The position numbers and the translations under genes are program-made. From positions 1-6,456 of the forward strand of contig JAITQQ010000074.1 in the NCBI GenBank assembly GCA_031288855.1: a DNA stretch of 6,456 bases, read 5' to 3'. Numbering within the stretch: the stretch's first letter is position 1; the number at the start of each line of letters is the position of its first letter. Shown one piece after another: positions 5,243 through 6,456 of the stretch. The DNA is from Prevotellaceae bacterium. Lineage in GTDB: Bacteria > Bacteroidota > Bacteroidia > Bacteroidales > UBA932. Under the pieces are notes generated by a model. That model had not been told where the DNA came from, did no database searches, and worked only from the letters and a program-made list of their open reading frames with translations.

Positions 5243-6456
5243 ATGAATTTTTTGTCTTTATTTGTACTTATCCCTGTCCTCACCATGTGCGGGCTGTTGT
5301 GTACACGTAGCCTGACGCAAATCCGTTGGGTGGTAACCACCGGCGCATCGTTGTTGCTGCTGTTGGCGGTGGGGTTGGTCGTGGCATTCTTAGGCGAACG
5401 GATGGCGGGCAACACCGCCGAGATGCTCTACACCGCCGATGTGGTGTGGTATGCGCCGTTGAATATCCACTATGCGGTGGGTGTAGACGGCATTTCTGTG
5501 GCCATGCTGTTGCTTTCTGCCGTTATCGTCATCACCGGTACGTTTGTGTCGTGGAAGATGGAGTTCCTGCAAAAGGAATATTTTATGTGGTTCAGCCTGC
5601 TCACCGTAGGGGTTTTCGGCTTTTTCATCGCCACCGATTTGTTCACCATGTTCATGTTCTACGAGGTCGCCCTGATACCCATGTACCTTTTGATTGGCGT
5701 GTGGGGCAGCGGCAGGAAAGAGTACGCCGCCATGAAATTAACGCTAATGCTGATGGGCGGCTCGGCGCTGTTGCTGGTTGGCATTTTGGGCGTGTATTTC
5801 CAGTCCGGCGCCGACACCATGAATCTGTTAGACCTTGCGCAGCGCCATATTCCGGTGGTAGCGCAGCGATGGATTTTCCCGTTGGTGTTTGTCGGTTTTG
5901 GCATTTTGGGTGCGCTTTTCCCGTTTCACACGTGGAGTCCCGACGGCCATGCGGCGGCGCCCACTGCCGTGTCGATGCTGCATGCCGGCGTGTTGATGAA
6001 GCTGGGGGGCTATGGCTGCTTGCGTGTAGCCATATACCTGATGCCCGAAGCAACGCGTGAGTTGTCGTGGATATTTATTATCCTCACAGGCATCAGCGTG
6101 GTGTATGGCGCTTATTCCGCCATTGTGCAAACCGATTTGAAATACATCAATGCCTATTCGTCCGTAAGCCACTGCGGGTTGGTGTTGTTTGCCATTCTCA
6201 TGTTAAACCGAACGGCGATTACCGGCGCCGTGATGCAGATGCTCTCGCACGGATTGATGACCGCCCTGTTCTTCGCCTTGATTGGCATGATTTACGGACG
6301 CACGCATACGCGCGACATTCGCGAGATGGGCGGCTTGATGAAAGTGATGCCTTTTCTCGGCGTGTGTTGGGTGATTGCCGGTTTAGCCTCGCTTGGTTTG
6401 CCGGGCTTGAGCGGCTTTGTGGCGGAGATGACGGTGTTTGTAGGCGCTTTTGCCAA
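5243..6456 (+). CDS. nuoM: NADH-quinone oxidoreductase subunit M, N-terminal part (3' truncated by window edge)
   Basis: NuoM is the middle antiporter-like proton-pumping subunit of complex I. The frame is open from ATG 5243 to the window end, giving 404 residues and no stop; a stop at 5219-5221 closes the frame upstream, so this is the only ATG that includes the first helix (MNFLSLFVLIPVLTM). Conserved features are E141 in FMFYEVALIPMYLLIGVWG (E. coli E144), FPFHTWSPDGHAAAPTAVSMLHAGVLMKLGGYG (226-258) with K253 (E. coli K265), the QTDLKYINAYSSVSH block (296-310), SHGLMTALFF (335-344), and E395 in LSGFVAEM (E. coli E407). The lysine of helix 7 (E. coli K234) aligns with L222 here. The usual place of nuoM is directly after nuoL; here 819 bases and two extra genes separate them. 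The protein resembles Bacteroidales NuoM. Confidence 0.96.
   Translation, partial: MNFLSLFVLIPVLTMCGLLCTRSLTQIRWVVTTGASLLLLLAVGLVVAFLGERMAGNTAEMLYTADVVWYAPLNIHYAVGVDGISVAMLLLSAVIVITGTFVSWKMEFLQKEYFMWFSLLTVGVFGFFIATDLFTMFMFYEVALIPMYLLIGVWGSGRKEYAAMKLTLMLMGGSALLLVGILGVYFQSGADTMNLLDLAQRHIPVVAQRWIFPLVFVGFGILGALFPFHTWSPDGHAAAPTAVSMLHAGVLMKLGGYGCLRVAIYLMPEATRELSWIFIILTGISVVYGAYSAIVQTDLKYINAYSSVSHCGLVLFAILMLNRTAITGAVMQMLSHGLMTALFFALIGMIYGRTHTRDIREMGGLMKVMPFLGVCWVIAGLASLGLPGLSGFVAEMTVFVGAFA

Noticed and set aside
5326..6060. Long open frame (244 codons) overlapping nuoM
   Set aside because: Arg/His/Gly-rich translation with no recognisable domain, in the +2 shadow of a strongly conserved nuoM.

Overview
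The window is a section of a respiratory complex I (proton-pumping NADH:quinone oxidoreductase, nuo) operon, read entirely on the + strand. The order is nuoH (3' end only), nuoI, nuoJ, nuoK, nuoL, nuoM (5' part only). The protein sequences, notably the NuoM N-terminus and NuoL, resemble those of Bacteroidota, most likely Bacteroidales. This placement rests on recognition of the sequences, not on a search. Start sites preceded by A/T-rich leaders with little Shine-Dalgarno (nuoJ, nuoK, nuoL, nuoM) fit that group. The core nuo genes are roughly 50-58% GC by spot counts.

Layout: 1-354 is the NuoH C-terminus. 365-835 is NuoI with two intact 4Fe-4S motifs. 850-1686 is a full-length DinD-type (DNA-damage-inducible protein D) gene placed exactly between nuoI and nuoJ. 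1688-2185 is NuoJ, 2206-2517 NuoK and 2525-4423 NuoL. 4434-4748 is a small MNT-type nucleotidyltransferase and 4813-5130 a small, very AT-rich membrane protein of unknown function, both lying between nuoL and nuoM. 5131-5242 is an AT-rich spacer. 5243-6456 is NuoM, which runs off the right edge.

The Nuo proteins together form the membrane arm (H, J, K, L, M) and the iron-sulfur connection to it (I), which passes electrons to quinone and pumps protons. The three extra genes are not complex I subunits. They interrupt the usual I-J-K-L-M order at two junctions without breaking any nuo gene, are co-directional, and would be carried on the same transcript unless internal promoters exist. dinD matches its neighbours in composition, whereas the membrane-protein segment is about 30% GC and its downstream spacer about 20%, so that part looks like a later or foreign arrival.

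The most unusual item at sequence level is a perfect 30-bp palindrome inside dinD (1036-1065). The most unusual item at gene level is the presence of a DNA-damage gene and an orphan nucleotidyltransferase inside a conserved respiratory operon. No RNA genes, CRISPR arrays, transposases or convincing terminators were seen.
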